From: Streptomyces sp. NBC_00258
GTDB taxonomy: Bacteria > Actinomycetota > Actinomycetes > Streptomycetales > Streptomycetaceae
Direction of reading: 5' to 3'
Length of the DNA: 64,000 bases
NCBI RefSeq assembly: GCF_036182465.1
Contig: NZ_CP108081.1
Coordinates: forward strand, 4,278,001-4,342,000
In this document: piece after piece, positions 35,628-44,713 of the stretch
How the letters are laid out: every line of letters begins with the position of its first letter
Numbering within the stretch: the stretch's first letter is position 1
Translations under genes and position numbers: made by a program
The notes under the pieces: generated by a model
Told to the model about the DNA's origin: nothing
Database searches by the model: none
The model's input: the letters and a program-made list of their open reading frames with translations, nothing else

Positions 35628-37034
35628 ATGCCTGAAATATCCCGCCGCGCCTTCGCTGGTCTCGTCGGTGGCGGTGCCGTGACCGCCGTCGCCAGTACGG
35701 CCACCGCCGCCGGGGCCGCGCCCGCCGAACGCCCCTTCAAGGCGCGCCCCGCCGCCGCCGGCAAACGCCCCAACCTCCTGGTCATCCTCGGCGACGACCT
35801 CGGCTGGGCCGACCTCTCCTCCTACGGCGCCCCGCACATCAAGACGCCGAACCTGGACCGGCTGGCCCGGCAGGGGGTGCGGTTCACCGACGCGTACTCC
35901 GGGTCCGCGACCTGCTCTCCGACCCGGTTCAGCCTCTACACGGGGCGCTACCCGGGCCGGACGCCGGGCGGTCTTGCCGAGCCGATCGCGAACAAGGCCC
36001 AGGGGCTCGACCCGAACCACCCCACGCTCGCCTCCCAGTTGAAGAAGGCGGGCTACTCGACCGCTCTGATCGGCAAGTGGCACTGCGGCTGGCTGCCCGA
36101 CTACAGCCCCACCAAGTCCGGCTGGGACGAGTTCTTCGGCAACTTCGGCGGCGTACTGGAGTACTTCTCCAAGCTCGGCCAGCTGGGCACCTACGACCTC
36201 TACGAGGGTGACGCCGAGTACCAGGACCTGCGCTACTACACCGAGGTCCTCACCGAACGGGCCGTGGAGTACGTCGGCCGGGACCACGACAAGCCGTGGC
36301 TGCTGAACCTCAACTTCACGACCCCGCACTGGCCCTGGCTCGCGGAGGACGACGCGGAGACCGGTGCCGAGATCGCCGCGAAGATCCGGGCCGCGAAGAG
36401 CCAGGCGGAGGTCTCCAGGGCTCTCAACCACTACGACGGCGGCTCGGTCGAGAAGTACACGCAGATGGTGGAGAGCCTGGACGCGGCCGTCGGCGAGGTG
36501 CTCGCGGCGCTGCGCAGGTCCGGGCAGGAGGAGAACACGCTGGTGCTGTTCGCCAGCGACAACGGCGGGGAGCGCTACTCGTACAACTGGCCGCTCAGCG
36601 GAGAGAAGTTCGTGCTCCTGGAGGGCGGTATCCGGGTGCCGGCCATCGTGCGCTGGCCCACCCGGATCGACGGCCGCCAGGTCAGCCACGAGCCGAACTT
36701 CTCCCCCGACTGGACAGCCACGCTCCTGGAACTGGGCGGCGCCCGGCCCGACCCGGCCTACCCGCTGGACGGCAGGAGCCTCGCCGGATACCTGCTGCGG
36801 GGCGAGGACGTGCCCGAGCGGGACCTGTTCTGGCGGGTCCGGGCCAACCGGGCCCTGCGGCGCGGCGACTGGAAGTACTACCGGGACGAGACCGGCGAGG
36901 ACCACCTCTACAACCTCGCCGCCGACTCCCGCGAGCAGGCCGACCTCGCCCCGGACAGGCCGGAGTTGCTGGCCGAGCTGAAGGCGTCGTGGGAGAAGGT
37001 CGCGGACGGCCTGCTCCCGTACCCGACCGCGTAG
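35628..37034 (+). CDS. Tat-exported type I sulfatase
   Basis: 468-aa arylsulfatase-like enzyme. The N-terminus has a Tat motif (ISRRAFAGLVGGG), so it should be exported folded. The catalytic formylglycine is made from Cys96 in the motif CSPTR within SATCSPTRFSLYTGR, with the calcium-binding aspartates in VILGDDLGWADLSSYG and in LFASDNGGERYS. GKWHCG and the late RRGDWKYYRDETGEDHLYNL are family landmarks. ATG 35628 has AAGGA seven bases upstream. The natural sulfate ester is unknown; no sulfatase-modifying factor gene is nearby. The gene is convergent with the two-component regulator, with 22 nt between stops. Confidence 0.92.
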   Translation: MPEISRRAFAGLVGGGAVTAVASTATAAGAAPAERPFKARPAAAGKRPNLLVILGDDLGWADLSSYGAPHIKTPNLDRLARQGVRFTDAYSGSATCSPTRFSLYTGRYPGRTPGGLAEPIANKAQGLDPNHPTLASQLKKAGYSTALIGKWHCGWLPDYSPTKSGWDEFFGNFGGVLEYFSKLGQLGTYDLYEGDAEYQDLRYYTEVLTERAVEYVGRDHDKPWLLNLNFTTPHWPWLAEDDAETGAEIAAKIRAAKSQAEVSRALNHYDGGSVEKYTQMVESLDAAVGEVLAALRRSGQEENTLVLFASDNGGERYSYNWPLSGEKFVLLEGGIRVPAIVRWPTRIDGRQVSHEPNFSPDWTATLLELGGARPDPAYPLDGRSLAGYLLRGEDVPERDLFWRVRANRALRRGDWKYYRDETGEDHLYNLAADSREQADLAPDRPELLAELKASWEKVADGLLPYPTA

Positions 37035-37056
37035 TCGGGCGATGCAGTCGGGCGGA

Positions 37057-37725
37057 TCAGCCCAGGATTCCCCGGTCGTAGGCCGTCGCCACCGCCGCCG
37101 CCCGGTCCTTGACGCCCAGCTTGGCGTACAGGTGGGTGAGGTGGGTCTTCACCGTCGCCTCGCTGATGAAGAGTTCGCGGGCGATCTCGCGGTTGGACGT
37201 GCCCTTGGCGACCAGGGTCAGGACCTCGCGTTCGCGGGCGGAGAGCGGCTCGTTGCCGGGGGCCCTGGGCGTACGGACCGCGGAGACCAGCCGGGAGGCC
37301 ACGGCCGGGGAGAGGACCGTACGGCCCTGGGCGGCCGCCCGTACGGCGGTGAAGAGCTCGTCGCGGGGCGCGTCCTTGAGGAGGTAACCCGTCGCGCCCG
37401 CCTCGATCGCGGGGATCGTGTCGGAGTCGGTGTCGTACGTCGTCAGGACGAGGATCTTGGCGCGGGCGCCCGCGCGGGTGAGGTGCGCGATCGCCTCGAC
37501 ACCCCCGCCGCCCGGCATGCGCAGGTCCATGAGGATCACGTCGGGGTCGAGCGCGGCGGCCTTCCCGACCGCCTCGACGCCGTTCGACGCCTCTCCCAGT
37601 ACGCGGAATCCGGGCGCGGACTCGAACATGCCGCGCAGACCGTCCCGTACGACGGGATGGTCGTCCACGACGAGGAGGGAGATCGTCCCCTCTTCCGTGC
37701 CGTCGTCTGTCGCGTCATCTGTCAT
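37057..37725 (-). CDS. NarL/LuxR-family response regulator
   Basis: 222-aa regulator: receiver domain with Asp67 as phosphorylation site (VILMDLRMPGGGG), acidic pair DD at 21-22, Thr and Lys in VLTTYD and GYLLKDAPRDE. The C-terminal LuxR helix-turn-helix (PLSAREREVLTLVAKGTSNR, ISEATVKTHLTHLYAKLG) takes up residues 155-220. Its start overlaps the kinase stop by 11 nt, so the pair is co-translated. It probably controls the ABC exporter genes upstream and itself. Repeated cgtacgaccc sites in the divergent region 3 kb upstream are candidate binding sites. Confidence 0.95.
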   Translation of the reverse strand: MTDDATDDGTEEGTISLLVVDDHPVVRDGLRGMFESAPGFRVLGEASNGVEAVGKAAALDPDVILMDLRMPGGGGVEAIAHLTRAGARAKILVLTTYDTDSDTIPAIEAGATGYLLKDAPRDELFTAVRAAAQGRTVLSPAVASRLVSAVRTPRAPGNEPLSAREREVLTLVAKGTSNREIARELFISEATVKTHLTHLYAKLGVKDRAAAVATAYDRGILG

Positions 37726-38983
37726 GGCGTACCAACGGTACGCGAGCGGAGAGGGCCGTGCCGAGGCCCGGCTCGGACTCGACGGCGAGGGAGCCGGCGA
37801 CGCGTTCGGCGCGGGCGCGCATGCCGTCGAGGCCGAAACCGGCGGCGGTGGAGCGGGCGGGGACGGCGAGCGGGTCGAAGCCGCGGCCGTCGTCGCGGAT
37901 GTCCAGGATCACCTCCTCGCCGAGGAAGGTCAGGGTGAGGCCGAGGCGGGTGGCGTGGGCGTGCCGGGAGGCGTTGGACAGGGCCTCCTGGGCGATGCGC
38001 AGGAGGGTCGCCGAGATCTCCTCGTGGAGTTGCTCGGTGGTGCCGGTGACGGTGAACTCGGCGCGTACGCCCGTCCGTTCGCCCCATTCGGCGACCGTCT
38101 TCTTCAGGGCTTCGGGCAGTCCGTCGTTCTCCAGGGCCACGGGGGCGAGGTTCTGCACGGAGCGGCGGGCCTCGCCGAGGCTGTGGCGCGCGAGGGTGGA
38201 GGCGCGGTCGAGATGGGTGCGGGCGGTGGGCAGGTCGGGGGCGCTCGCGACGACCTGGAGCTGGGCGATGATGCCGGTCAGGCCCTGGGCAATGGTGTCG
38301 TGGATCTCGGCGGCGAGGCGCCGGCGTTCGTCGGCGACCCCTGCCTCCCTTGCCTGGACGAGGAGTTGGGCGTGCAGGGCGGCGTTCTCGTCGAGGGCCT
38401 GTTGCAGGGCGGTGTTGGTGCGTTCGAGTTCGGCGATGGTCCCGGCCCGCTCGCGGGAGCGCTGCTCCTCCTGCTGGTTGAGGTGGCCGACCACCATCAT
38501 CAGGGCGTTGTTCGCGACGATCATCACGCCGAACAGCACCCACTGGACCGGGCTGCGGAACGGCAGCCCGCCGGCCTGCGCGCCCGCCACCACGACGACG
38601 GTGGCGAAGAGGCCGAGCCGCTGCCGGCGCGTTCCGGACATCAGTTCGTCGGTGTCGAAGTAGCCGGTGGACGCGTAGAAGGCGAAGAACGGGTTCAGCC
38701 AGGTGAGGGGGAAGGAGATCACCCACCGCAGAACGTAGTAGACGGTCCCGCTGCGGGACGGGGTCCGGCGGCCACGGCGGGGCCCGTGCCACAGCTGGAG
38801 CACCACCGCGGCGACCACCAGCGCCCCGGCCGTGTACCACTCGGCGGGACTCTCCATGAGCTCGCCGGCGAGGACCGAAAGGACGGTGGAGACAAGGAGC
38901 AGCCCGTAGGGACCCCAGGTGTGGAGCTGGTCCCAACGGTGCTCGATCCGCCGATCCGCCTCGGTCATCTCCCCAGTCTGCAC
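37715..38983 (-). CDS. NarL-type sensor histidine kinase
   Basis: 422-aa kinase with four to five N-terminal membrane segments (GPYGLLLVSTVLSVLAGELM, WYTAGALVVAAVVLQLW, others), a coiled-coil (QQEEQRSRERAGTIAELERT), a HisKA_3 domain with His228 in RRLAAEIHDTIAQGL, and a HATPase domain (LLRIAQEALSNASRHAHAT, DIRDDGRGFD, GFGLDGMRARAERVAG). There is no large external domain, so it belongs to the membrane-sensing kind often found with ABC exporters. GTG 38983 has GGGGAGG a few bases upstream; ATG 38968 is possible. It is one transcript with the ABC genes upstream and the response regulator downstream. Confidence 0.94.
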   Translation of the reverse strand: MQTGEMTEADRRIEHRWDQLHTWGPYGLLLVSTVLSVLAGELMESPAEWYTAGALVVAAVVLQLWHGPRRGRRTPSRSGTVYYVLRWVISFPLTWLNPFFAFYASTGYFDTDELMSGTRRQRLGLFATVVVVAGAQAGGLPFRSPVQWVLFGVMIVANNALMMVVGHLNQQEEQRSRERAGTIAELERTNTALQQALDENAALHAQLLVQAREAGVADERRRLAAEIHDTIAQGLTGIIAQLQVVASAPDLPTARTHLDRASTLARHSLGEARRSVQNLAPVALENDGLPEALKKTVAEWGERTGVRAEFTVTGTTEQLHEEISATLLRIAQEALSNASRHAHATRLGLTLTFLGEEVILDIRDDGRGFDPLAVPARSTAAGFGLDGMRARAERVAGSLAVESEPGLGTALSARVPLVRHDR

Positions 38984-38993
38984 GGGCCCTCCC

Positions 38994-39758
38994 CTACTCC
39001 CACCGGAACCAGCGTGACGCCGCGGCCGTCAGCAGCACCGTCCAGGCCACGAGCACACCCAGGTGGCCCCAGCCGGGCCAGTCGCCCGCCGCCGCCTGGT
39101 TCAGGGCCTCTGCCGCGGCGCCGAACGGCGTGTAGCCGACGACCCGGGCCAGTACGTCGGGCATGGTCTGCACCGGCATCCACACACCCGCGCAGAACAT
39201 CGCCGGGAAGAACACGGCCGACCCGATGGCGCCCGCGATCTTCGTCGTCCGGGACAGGGCCGAGATCACCGCGCCCAGGGCGAGGGCCGCCAGCACGGCG
39301 AGGAGCAGCGCCAGCGCGTATCCGAAGGGCTGCTCGGGCAGTCGTACGTCGAAGGCGAGGCGGCCGACCGCGAGGGCGAGCAGGGACGACGTCAGGGCGG
39401 CCCCGCCGTACATCAGCATCTGCGCTGACAGCAGGGCCGCGGGCCGGACCGGGGTGGTGGACATCCGGCGCAGGATGCCGCGCTCGCGGTAGCCGGTGAG
39501 GGTCTGCGGCATCGCCTGCAGACCGCCGACGGTCAGGCCAAGCAGCACGCTCACCGGGACGTAGGCGTCGACCGGGCGCAGCCCGCCGAAGTCCGGGTCG
39601 GCGTCGCGGAAGGCGGGGATCGAGCCGAGGATCACCAGCAGCAGGGTCGGGAATCCGAGGATCCAGAAGAGGCTGCCGGGCTCCCGGCGGAAGAGGCGGA
39701 CCTCGCTCCTCAGTACGGCGGGGTTGACGAGAGCGGTGTCGCCGAGGGCCGTGCTCAT
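38994..39758 (-). CDS. ABC-2 type transporter permease
   Basis: 254-aa membrane protein with six helices and the ABC-2 signature region. Segments: RREPGSLFWILGFPTLLLVI (first helix), a loop with DPDFGGLRPVDAYV, then YRERGILRRMSTTPVRPAAL as the coupling segment, and GSAVFFPAMFCAGVWMPVQT near the end. This is the DrrB-like permease class used in export of drugs and other lipophilic compounds. Its start overlaps the ATPase stop by 4 nt (ATGA). The kinase starts 10 nt after its stop. Substrate unknown; the linked kinase suggests a membrane-stress or antibiotic signal. Confidence 0.93.
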   Translation of the reverse strand: MSTALGDTALVNPAVLRSEVRLFRREPGSLFWILGFPTLLLVILGSIPAFRDADPDFGGLRPVDAYVPVSVLLGLTVGGLQAMPQTLTGYRERGILRRMSTTPVRPAALLSAQMLMYGGAALTSSLLALAVGRLAFDVRLPEQPFGYALALLLAVLAALALGAVISALSRTTKIAGAIGSAVFFPAMFCAGVWMPVQTMPDVLARVVGYTPFGAAAEALNQAAAGDWPGWGHLGVLVAWTVLLTAAASRWFRWE

Positions 39759-40705
39759 GCTGCTTCCTCCTTCGTGGCGTCGTTCATGGCGTCCTTCGCG
39801 GCGTCCTTGGTGAGGTCGAGGAACGCGTCGTCCAGCGTGGCGTCGGTGACGCGGAGTTGGTGGGCCGTGACGTGGGTGCGGGCGAGAAGGGTGATGACGG
39901 CGTTGACGGTCTCGTCGGTGCCGGACAGGGTGACGCGGCCGTCCCTGTACTCGACCGACGCGAGCGCCGGGAGCGAGTTCAGGTCACGGTCGTCCAGCGG
40001 GGCGGACGGGGTGAAGCTGATGACGGTGGCGCCCGCCGAGCGGCGGATCAGACCGGCCGGGGTGTCGAGTGCGGCCACCCGGCCCTTGTCGATCACGGCG
40101 ATCCGGTCGCAGAGCCGTTGCGCCTCCTCCATGAAGTGCGTGACGAGCAGGACGGTGACGCCGTTCGCGCGGATGTCCTCGATGAGCTCCCAGGTGTCGC
40201 GGCGGGCCCGCGGGTCGAGGCCGGTGGTCAGCTCGTCGAGGACGACGATCCGGGGGTTGCCGATGAGGGCGAGCGCGATGAACAGGCGCTGCTTCTGGCC
40301 GCCGGAGAGCTTGGCGAAGCGGGTGGTGAGCTTGTCGGTGAGGCCCAGGCGTTCGGCGAGAGGACGCCAGTCGAGCGGCCTGGGGTAGAAGGCGGCGTAC
40401 AGCTCCAGCGCCTCGCGGACGGTGAGTTTGGCCTGCAGCTCGCTCTCCTGGAGCTGCGCGCCGAGCACTCGGCGGGTGGCCGCGTGCTCGGTGACGGGGT
40501 CGAGGCCGGTCACCCGGACGCGGCCCGCGTCGGGCACGCGCAGGCCCTCGACGCATTCGACGGTGGTGGTCTTGCCGGCGCCGTTCGGGCCGAGGACGCC
40601 GAAGATCTCGCCCTCCTCGACCGTGAAGGAGACACGGTCGACGGCGGGCCTGCCGCCGTAGGACTTGCGCAGATCGGTGACTTCGATCATGGATGTGGAT
40701 GACAT
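39755..40705 (-). CDS. ABC-2 type transporter ATPase (DrrA-like)
   Basis: 316-aa ATPase. Walker A GPNGAGKTTT, Q-loop QLQESELQ, signature LSGGQKQRLFIALAL, Walker B IVVLDELTTGLDPRAR and H-loop VTHFMEEAQRLCD are all present, followed by the DrrA-type C-terminal domain. The tail (TKDAAKDAMNDATKEEA) is an amphipathic Lys/Asp/Ala stretch. ATG 40705 (MSSTSMIEVTDLRKSYGG) is taken as start; a second ATG five codons in is equally good. It heads the operon ATPase-permease-kinase-regulator. A 22-bp palindrome lies 57 nt upstream. Confidence 0.94.
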   Translation of the reverse strand: MSSTSMIEVTDLRKSYGGRPAVDRVSFTVEEGEIFGVLGPNGAGKTTTVECVEGLRVPDAGRVRVTGLDPVTEHAATRRVLGAQLQESELQAKLTVREALELYAAFYPRPLDWRPLAERLGLTDKLTTRFAKLSGGQKQRLFIALALIGNPRIVVLDELTTGLDPRARRDTWELIEDIRANGVTVLLVTHFMEEAQRLCDRIAVIDKGRVAALDTPAGLIRRSAGATVISFTPSAPLDDRDLNSLPALASVEYRDGRVTLSGTDETVNAVITLLARTHVTAHQLRVTDATLDDAFLDLTKDAAKDAMNDATKEEAA

Positions 40706-40761
40706 GTTCCGAGCGTCCCGCCGGGGCCGGGTGCGCCACATCGGCCGTCGCGCTCGAACGC

Positions 40762-40783
40762 GCATCAACCGATCGGTTGATGC
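40762..40783. promoter_or_regulatory. 22-bp perfect palindrome in the divergent ABC promoter region
   Basis: gcatcaaccga and its exact reverse complement tcggttgatgc join without spacer. It sits between the divergent DrrA-like and exporter genes, 57 nt from the former. The size and the atcaaccgatcggttgat core are those of a TetR-type or similar dimer site, but no such regulator gene is next to it. Confidence 0.75.
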
Positions 40784-40784
40784 C

Positions 40785-40861
40785 GTCGTACGACCCGGCC
40801 GCACCGAGCGGACGGCCCTCCCGCCCTGCGCGTACGACCCGCTCGCTCATGCGTACGACCC
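40785..40861. promoter_or_regulatory. Three direct copies of cgtacgaccc
   Basis: cgtacgaccc at 40787-40796, 40831-40840 and 40852-40861, the last two 21 bp apart (two helical turns). The first copy lies in the 10-bp palindrome gtcgtacgac (40785-40794). Phased repeats like these are typical of response-regulator sites, and a NarL-type regulator is encoded in the leftward operon. Confidence 0.6.
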
Positions 40862-40952
40862 GTCGAACACGCAGGTCGTAGGACCAGCGGCGGATCCGGG
40901 ACCGGCCAAAACTCGGTGGGCGTTGTCAGTGCCGATCCGTAGGCTCGCGTTG

Positions 40953-42836
40953 ATGCCCACTACACCCGCACCCGCCGACACCCCCGCCGAGGAAGCCCCG
41001 GAAACCGAACCGGCCAGGAGCCGTTCCGCCGTACGAAGCCTGCTGCGCCTGTGGCCGTATGTGCGGCCCGTGCGCGTCCGGCTCTTCACGGCGGCAGTCG
41101 TCGCGGTCGCCGCCTCGTGTACGGGGCTGGTGATCCCGCTCGTACTGAAGTGGATCGTGGACGGTCCGGTGGCCGACCGGGACACGGGCGGGGTGTGGCT
41201 CGGGGCGCTGTGTCTGCTGCTGCTCGGGCTCGCCGAGGCGGTGCTCTTCGGACTGCGGCGGTGGCTGGTGGCCCGGCCGCTCGCCGGGGTCGAGGCGTCG
41301 ATGCGGGCGGATCTGTACCGGCATCTGCAGCGGCTGCCCGTGGCGTTCCACGACCGTTGGCCCTCGGGGCAGTTGCTGTCGCGCGGCACGACGGATCTGA
41401 TGCTGCTGCGGATGTTCCTCGCCTTCCCGCTGACGTTCCTGCTGGTCAACGGCGTGACGATTCTGGTGGGCTTCGTCATCATGCTGGCCCAGGAGTGGAC
41501 GCTCGGGCTGGTGCTGCTCGCGCCCGCCGTGCCCGTGATGATCGTCTGCTGGCTCTTCGAGAAGCGGTACTCGAAAGTGGCGCGGCGGGCACAGGACCAG
41601 GTCGGCGATCTGACGACACTCGTCGAGGAGAGCGTGCTCGGCATCCGGATCATCAAGGGCTTCGGGCGCCACCGCAGTCAGGCCCTCGCCTTCCGGGACC
41701 TCTCCCGCACCCTGCGCGGCACGGAGCTGGCCAAGGCGCGTCTGCTCGCCTGGATCTTCGCCGCGATCACGATCCTGCCCGAACTCGCCATCGGCGCGGC
41801 GCTCGTGCTCGGGACGGTGCAGGTGGCCGACGGCGAGCTGTCCACCGGCACACTGGTCGCCTTCCTCTCCACGGCTCTCGCGCTGCGCTGGCCCATCGAG
41901 TCGATCGGCTTCCTGCTGGCGATGAGCCAGGAGGCGGCGACGGCGACGGAGCGGTACTTCGAGGTGATGGACGCGGAACCGGAGTCCGGGGCCGGCGGCA
42001 CCGGCACCTCCTCCGCCCTCCTCCCCTCTCCGGCCCCCGGCTCCAGCCCCGATCCGAAGCCCAGTGGACTCCGTTTCGACGCCGTCCGGTTCCGTTACCC
42101 GGACGCCCCGGCGGACTCCGCTCCCGTTCTCGACCGCATCGACCTCCACATCCGCCCCGGCGAGACCATGGCTCTCGTGGGAGGCACGGGCACCGGGAAG
42201 ACGACACTCACCGCGCTCGTCCCCCGGCTGCACGAGGTCACGGCGGGCCGGATCACCCTTGACGGCGTGGACATCACCGAGATGCCCCGGGAAACACTGC
42301 GCGCACTCGTGGCGGTCGCCTTCGAGGAGCCGACCCTCTTCTCCGCGAGCGTGGGGGAGAACGTCCTCATGGGCGCCGGGGCCCACGCCGGCGAGACCGA
42401 GCTGAACCGTGCCCTGGCCGTGGCGCAGGCGGACTTCGTCCACGCGCTGCCCCATGACACGGACACACAGGTCGGCGAGCAGGGCCTCAGCCTCTCCGGC
42501 GGCCAGCGCCAGCGCCTCGCCCTGGCGCGGGCCGTGGTCGGCAGACCCCGCTTCCTCGTCCTGGACGACCCCCTGTCGGCCCTGGACGTGCACACGGAGG
42601 CCCTGGTCGAGGCGGCCCTGCGCCGCGTCCTCGCCGATACGACCGCCCTCGTCGTGGCCCACCGCCCGTCCACGGTCATGCTCGCCGACCGGGTGGCGCT
42701 GCTCTCCAAAGGGCGTATCACCGCCGTCGGCACCCACCACGAACTGCTGCGTACGAGCGCCGAGTACGCCTGGCTGATGTCCGGGACGGCAGAGACAGCG
42801 ACAGCGACAGCGACGAGCGAGGGGGACGGCCGATGA
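40953..42836 (+). CDS. Heterodimeric ABC exporter half, first pair, degenerate catalytic Glu
   Basis: 627-aa half-transporter: six helices, then a nucleotide-binding domain. Walker A GGTGTGKTTL, signature LSLSGGQRQRLALARAV and H-loop VVAHRPSTV are intact, but Walker B ends LVLDDPLSALD, so the catalytic Glu is Asp. This is the mark of the degenerate-site subunit in exporters of the TmrAB/BmrCD kind; the partner is the next gene, coupled by ATGA. A Gly/Ser/Pro-rich linker (about residues 350-370) precedes the nucleotide-binding domain. ATG 40953 has only a weak AGG upstream. The long frame to 40665 is not coding. Confidence 0.93.
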   Translation: MPTTPAPADTPAEEAPETEPARSRSAVRSLLRLWPYVRPVRVRLFTAAVVAVAASCTGLVIPLVLKWIVDGPVADRDTGGVWLGALCLLLLGLAEAVLFGLRRWLVARPLAGVEASMRADLYRHLQRLPVAFHDRWPSGQLLSRGTTDLMLLRMFLAFPLTFLLVNGVTILVGFVIMLAQEWTLGLVLLAPAVPVMIVCWLFEKRYSKVARRAQDQVGDLTTLVEESVLGIRIIKGFGRHRSQALAFRDLSRTLRGTELAKARLLAWIFAAITILPELAIGAALVLGTVQVADGELSTGTLVAFLSTALALRWPIESIGFLLAMSQEAATATERYFEVMDAEPESGAGGTGTSSALLPSPAPGSSPDPKPSGLRFDAVRFRYPDAPADSAPVLDRIDLHIRPGETMALVGGTGTGKTTLTALVPRLHEVTAGRITLDGVDITEMPRETLRALVAVAFEEPTLFSASVGENVLMGAGAHAGETELNRALAVAQADFVHALPHDTDTQVGEQGLSLSGGQRQRLALARAVVGRPRFLVLDDPLSALDVHTEALVEAALRRVLADTTALVVAHRPSTVMLADRVALLSKGRITAVGTHHELLRTSAEYAWLMSGTAETATATATSEGDGR

Positions 42837-44692
42837 CGGCGCCCACGACCACCGCGCCGACCGACGAAGAGGACCGGCCGGCACCTCCGCCCAAGGGCGG
42901 CGGCGACCCCTTCGACCGCGACTCCCTCCCCGCTCCCCCGCGCGCGACGGCCACCCTCCTGCGCTCCCTGCTCGCACCGATGAAGGCCCGCGTCGTCCTC
43001 GCCGCGGTCCTGCTGCTCCTCCAGCAGGCGGCCGTGCAGGCGGGCCCGCTCCTCGTGGCGTACGCGATCGACCGTGCCGTACCGGCCTTCCGCGGCGACG
43101 ACCACGGTCCGCTGATCGCCGTGGCGGTCGCCTACGTCCTGGCGTCGGTGGCGGCCGGCACGCTCCAGTACGGCTTCGTCCTCACCTCCGCCCGCGTCAA
43201 CCAGGACGTCCTGCTCGACCTGCGCGGCAGGATCTTCCGGCACGCGCAGGCGCTCAGCGTCGACTTCCACGAGCGCTACACCTCGGGCCGGCTCATCTCG
43301 CGCTCCACGACGGACGTCGAGTCGCTGCGCGAACTGCTCAGCGAGGGCCTCCAGGAGCTCATCACCGTCATCCTGTCGTTCGTCTACATCTCGGCGCTGC
43401 TGCTCTGGCTCGACCTGGGCCTCGGCGCGGTCGCCGTGGCCTCGTTCGTGCCGCTGTACCTCCTCATCCGGCTCTACCGGCGCCGCGCCGGACGGATCTA
43501 CAGCGTCCGCTCGACCGCCATCGCCGCCGTCATCGTGAAGTTCGCGGAGACGATGAACGGCATCCGGCCGGTGCGCGCGTTCCGCCGCGAGGCCGTCAAC
43601 GACGCGGACTTCCACGTACTGAACAGCCGACACGAGCGCGTCAACGGCGACGCCATCCTGGAGATGGCCCGCTATGTCATCGGCTCCCGGCTCGTGGCCA
43701 ACACCGCGGTCGCGGGGATCGTGCTGTGGGGTGCCTACCGGGTGGCCTCGGGTTCGCTGGCGCTGGGCGTGCTGGCGGCCGCGGTGCTGTACCTGCGCCG
43801 GCTGTACGACCCGATCGACCGGCTCGGCATGTTCCTCAACTCGTACCAGTCGGCGGCCGCGTCCCTGGAGAAGATCGCGGGTCTGCTGGCCCAGGTCCCC
43901 TCGGTGCCGGAGCCGACGCGGGCGCGTGCGCTGCCGGAGCTCGTCTCCGAACACCCGGGCCGCGAGGTCGAGTTCGTCGACGTGCGCTTCACGTACCGCA
44001 CCGGCGGCGAGGTGCTCCCGCCCTTCTCGCTGACCCTTCCGGCGGGCCAGACCGTCGCCGTGGTCGGCTCCACGGGCGCGGGCAAGTCGACGCTCGCCAA
44101 GCTCCTGGCCCGCTTCTACGACCCCACCGACGGCCGGGTCCTCCTCGACGGCGTCGACCTGCGCGAGCTCTCGGTGCCCGAACTGCGCCGCGGGGTGGTG
44201 ATGGTGACGCAGGAGGCCTTCCTGTTCTCCGGCACGGTCGCGGAGAACATCGCCATCGGCCGCCCCGACGCCTCCCGCGAGGACATCGAGCGGGCCGCGA
44301 AGGCCATCGGCGCCCACGACTTCATCAGCGCCCTGCCGGAGGGCTACGACACGGACGTACGCAAGAGGGGCGGCCGCATCTCGGCCGGTCAGCGTCAACT
44401 CGTGGCGTTCGCCCGGGCGTTGCTCGCCGATCCGGCGGTGCTGATCCTGGACGAGGCCACCAGTTCGCTGGACGTGCCGGGCGAGCGGGCCGTCCAGCGT
44501 GCCATGGACACGGTCCTGCGCGGCCGGACGGCGGTCGTCATCGCCCACCGTCTGTCGACCGTCGAGATCGCCGACCGGGTGCTGGTCATGGAGCACGGCC
44601 ACATCGTCGAGGACGGCAGCCCCGCCCAACTCGTCGCGGACACGGGCAGATTCGCGGACCTTCACCAGGCGTGGCGGGACAGCCTGGTCTAG
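42833..44692 (+). CDS. Heterodimeric ABC exporter half, first pair, catalytic subunit
   Basis: 619-aa half-transporter: Pro/Asp-rich N-terminal 40 residues, six helices, nucleotide-binding domain. Walker A GSTGAGKSTL, Walker B VLILDEATSSLD with the catalytic Glu, and H-loop VIAHRLSTVEIADR are canonical; the signature is ISAGQRQL, not LSGGQ. Combined with the partner, one composite site (this Walker A/B with the partner's LSGGQ) is fully canonical and the other is not, as is usual for type IV heterodimers. The exported compound is unknown. The start overlaps the first subunit's stop by 4 nt. Confidence 0.94.
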   Translation: MTAPTTTAPTDEEDRPAPPPKGGGDPFDRDSLPAPPRATATLLRSLLAPMKARVVLAAVLLLLQQAAVQAGPLLVAYAIDRAVPAFRGDDHGPLIAVAVAYVLASVAAGTLQYGFVLTSARVNQDVLLDLRGRIFRHAQALSVDFHERYTSGRLISRSTTDVESLRELLSEGLQELITVILSFVYISALLLWLDLGLGAVAVASFVPLYLLIRLYRRRAGRIYSVRSTAIAAVIVKFAETMNGIRPVRAFRREAVNDADFHVLNSRHERVNGDAILEMARYVIGSRLVANTAVAGIVLWGAYRVASGSLALGVLAAAVLYLRRLYDPIDRLGMFLNSYQSAAASLEKIAGLLAQVPSVPEPTRARALPELVSEHPGREVEFVDVRFTYRTGGEVLPPFSLTLPAGQTVAVVGSTGAGKSTLAKLLARFYDPTDGRVLLDGVDLRELSVPELRRGVVMVTQEAFLFSGTVAENIAIGRPDASREDIERAAKAIGAHDFISALPEGYDTDVRKRGGRISAGQRQLVAFARALLADPAVLILDEATSSLDVPGERAVQRAMDTVLRGRTAVVIAHRLSTVEIADRVLVMEHGHIVEDGSPAQLVADTGRFADLHQAWRDSLV

Positions 44693-44713
44693 CGGCACAG
44701 CGAGTGAGCCGAA

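Noticed and set aside
31880..35785. Open frame of 1301 codons on the minus strand
   Set aside because: It crosses glgX antisense and a transpeptidase gene out of frame; the translation lacks any domain.
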